A stretch of 7,382 bases of DNA, from positions 1 through 7,382 of the forward strand of contig CANHHI010000074.1 in assembly GCA_947460225.1 (NCBI GenBank). Reading direction: 5' to 3'. The translations under genes were made by a program, and so were the position numbers. Under the pieces are notes generated by a model that did no database searches, was not told where the DNA came from, and worked only from the letters and a program-made list of their open reading frames with translations. Position 1 is the first letter of the stretch, and the number at the start of each line of letters is the position of its first letter. This DNA comes from Flavobacteriales bacterium (GTDB lineage: Bacteria; Bacteroidota; Bacteroidia; Flavobacteriales_D; CANHHI01). This document shows, piece by piece, positions 6,858 through 7,382 of the stretch.

Positions 6858-7244
6858 ATGAAATTTCCAGAAGACTTAAAGTACACCAAAGAACATGAAT
6901 GGGTGAAAATGTTGGATAGCCATACAGCACTCGTTGGTATTACAGATTTTGCCCAAAAAGAGCTCGGCGATATTGTTTTTGTAGAAGTGGAAACAATAGG
7001 GGAGACGCTCAAAAAAGACGACGTGTTTGGCACCGTGGAAGCGGTAAAGACTGTATCAGATTTGTTTTTGCCGATTTCTGGGCAAATTGTGGCGTTAAAT
7101 CCAGATTTGGCAGATAATCCACAGTTTGTAAACCACGATGCGTACCAAAAAGGCTGGATTATTCAAATGAAAGTGGAAAATACCACCGAGTATGACGCCT
7201 TGATGAGTGCCAGCGAATACAAAGCCATGTTAGGACAGGCATAG
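6858..7244 (+). CDS. gcvH: Glycine cleavage system H protein
   Basis: Lipoyl carrier of the glycine cleavage complex, shuttling the aminomethyl group from P protein (glycine decarboxylase) to T protein and on to L protein, in the cytoplasm. The 128-residue product covers the full family length. It opens KYTKEHEWVK (8-17), the conserved family start, followed by GITDFAQKELGDIVFVE (27-43). The lipoylation site is GTVEAVKTVSDL with Lys64. The C-terminal half has the usual DLADNPQFVN and GWIIQMK blocks. The start ATG 6858 follows an A-rich stretch with no Shine-Dalgarno sequence, as is usual in Bacteroidota. It lies 18 bases after yajC and is the last gene before the terminator at 7308. gcvP and gcvT are not in the window. 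Confidence 0.97.
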   Translation: MKFPEDLKYTKEHEWVKMLDSHTALVGITDFAQKELGDIVFVEVETIGETLKKDDVFGTVEAVKTVSDLFLPISGQIVALNPDLADNPQFVNHDAYQKGWIIQMKVENTTEYDALMSASEYKAMLGQA

Positions 7245-7245
7245 C

Positions 7246-7287
7246 GCAGGGCAGGCAGACCCTGCACGTTTTCTGCCTACGGCAGGC
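7246..7287. repeat. Two small adjacent palindromes after gcvH
   Basis: GCAGGG at 7246-7251 pairs with CCCTGC at 7260-7265 around an eight-base loop. CTGCC at 7273-7277 pairs with GGCAG at 7281-7285 around TAC. AGGCAG (7253-7258) can also pair with CTGCCT (7273-7278), so the two hairpins may be alternative folds. The first begins two bases after the gcvH stop. GC content is clearly higher than in the neighbouring genes. Neither is followed by a T-run. They resemble intergenic palindromic repeats, but this cannot be confirmed from one copy. Confidence 0.5.
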
Positions 7288-7307
7288 AAGGCACAAGGTA
7301 AATGTAG

Positions 7308-7335
7308 GGGCAGACCTGTGTGTCTGCCCTTTTTT
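7308..7335 (+). terminator. Intrinsic terminator after gcvH
   Basis: A perfect 8-base-pair stem, GGGCAGAC (7308-7315) with GTCTGCCC (7322-7329), closes a six-base loop (CTGTGT) and runs straight into six T residues (7330-7335). This has the form of a rho-independent terminator for the nusB-yajC-gcvH unit, 63 bases after the gcvH stop. The stem could also be one copy of a dispersed palindrome, since a similar hairpin lies 53 bases further on. Confidence 0.8.
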
Positions 7336-7359
7336 ATTATCCAACATACAACAATACGG

Positions 7360-7382
7360 TGGGCAACCCTTGCGGTTGCCCA
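7360..7382. repeat. GGGCAACC palindrome at the window edge
   Basis: GGGCAACC (7361-7368) pairs perfectly with GGTTGCCC (7374-7381) around CTTGC. T7360 and A7382 add a ninth pair, and the stem may continue past the edge. Size and layout (GGGCA, ACC, short loop, TGCCC) resemble the terminator hairpin at 7308-7329, suggesting two diverged members of one palindromic repeat family. Whether a T-run follows cannot be seen. Confidence 0.6.

Noticed and set aside
7159..7347. Minus-strand 62-codon frame over the gcvH end and the palindromes
   Set aside because: It spans the end of gcvH and the terminator hairpin, and its Cys/Arg-rich sequence comes from the palindromes.
1..7382. Frequent TTGCAA palindrome
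   Set aside because: The excess is explained by preferred Leu TTG and Gln CAA codons placed side by side, so no special signal is needed.
1..7382. Search for tRNA, CRISPR repeats, transposase, toxin-antitoxin or phage genes
   Set aside because: Nothing with the required motifs or repeat spacing was seen; the genes are all housekeeping in type and evenly matched in composition.

Overview
The window looks like an ordinary chromosomal segment of a bacterium from the phylum Bacteroidota. Four things point there: an alternative GlmU-type protein of the kind Bacteroidota carry, a long NusB (325 residues, against about 140 in E. coli), no Shine-Dalgarno-like AGGAGG before any start, and good matches to the Bacteroidota -7 promoter element TAnnTTTG in the intergenic gaps. 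GC content is about 40% by eye. Class or genus cannot be fixed from the sequence alone.

Layout. A minus-strand alpha/beta hydrolase of the YbfF type runs off the left edge (1-713) and lacks only its C-terminal end. After an 84-base divergent promoter region, six genes follow on the plus strand: a GlmU-like nucleotidyltransferase/acetyltransferase (798-1988), Lon protease (2029-4512), a Glu/Leu/Phe/Val-type amino-acid dehydrogenase overlapping lon by 11 bases (4502-5485), nusB (5539-6516), yajC (6534-6839) and gcvH (6858-7244). The last 138 bases hold no gene. They carry a run of palindromes, one of which is a good intrinsic terminator, and another is cut by the right edge.

The genes appear to form two transcription units: glmU-like/lon/dehydrogenase, and nusB/yajC/gcvH with its own promoter in the 53-base gap before nusB. 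They are housekeeping functions (cell-envelope precursor synthesis, proteolysis, amino-acid deamination, transcription antitermination, Sec accessory, glycine cleavage) and do not make up one pathway.

I found no new system. The points most worth a second look are the apparent excess of the palindrome GCATGC, the palindromic repeats at the right end, the compact amino-acid dehydrogenase, and the TTG start of nusB overlapping a promoter-like sequence. No RNA gene, CRISPR array, insertion sequence or mobile gene was seen, and no gene-free stretch exceeds 140 bases.
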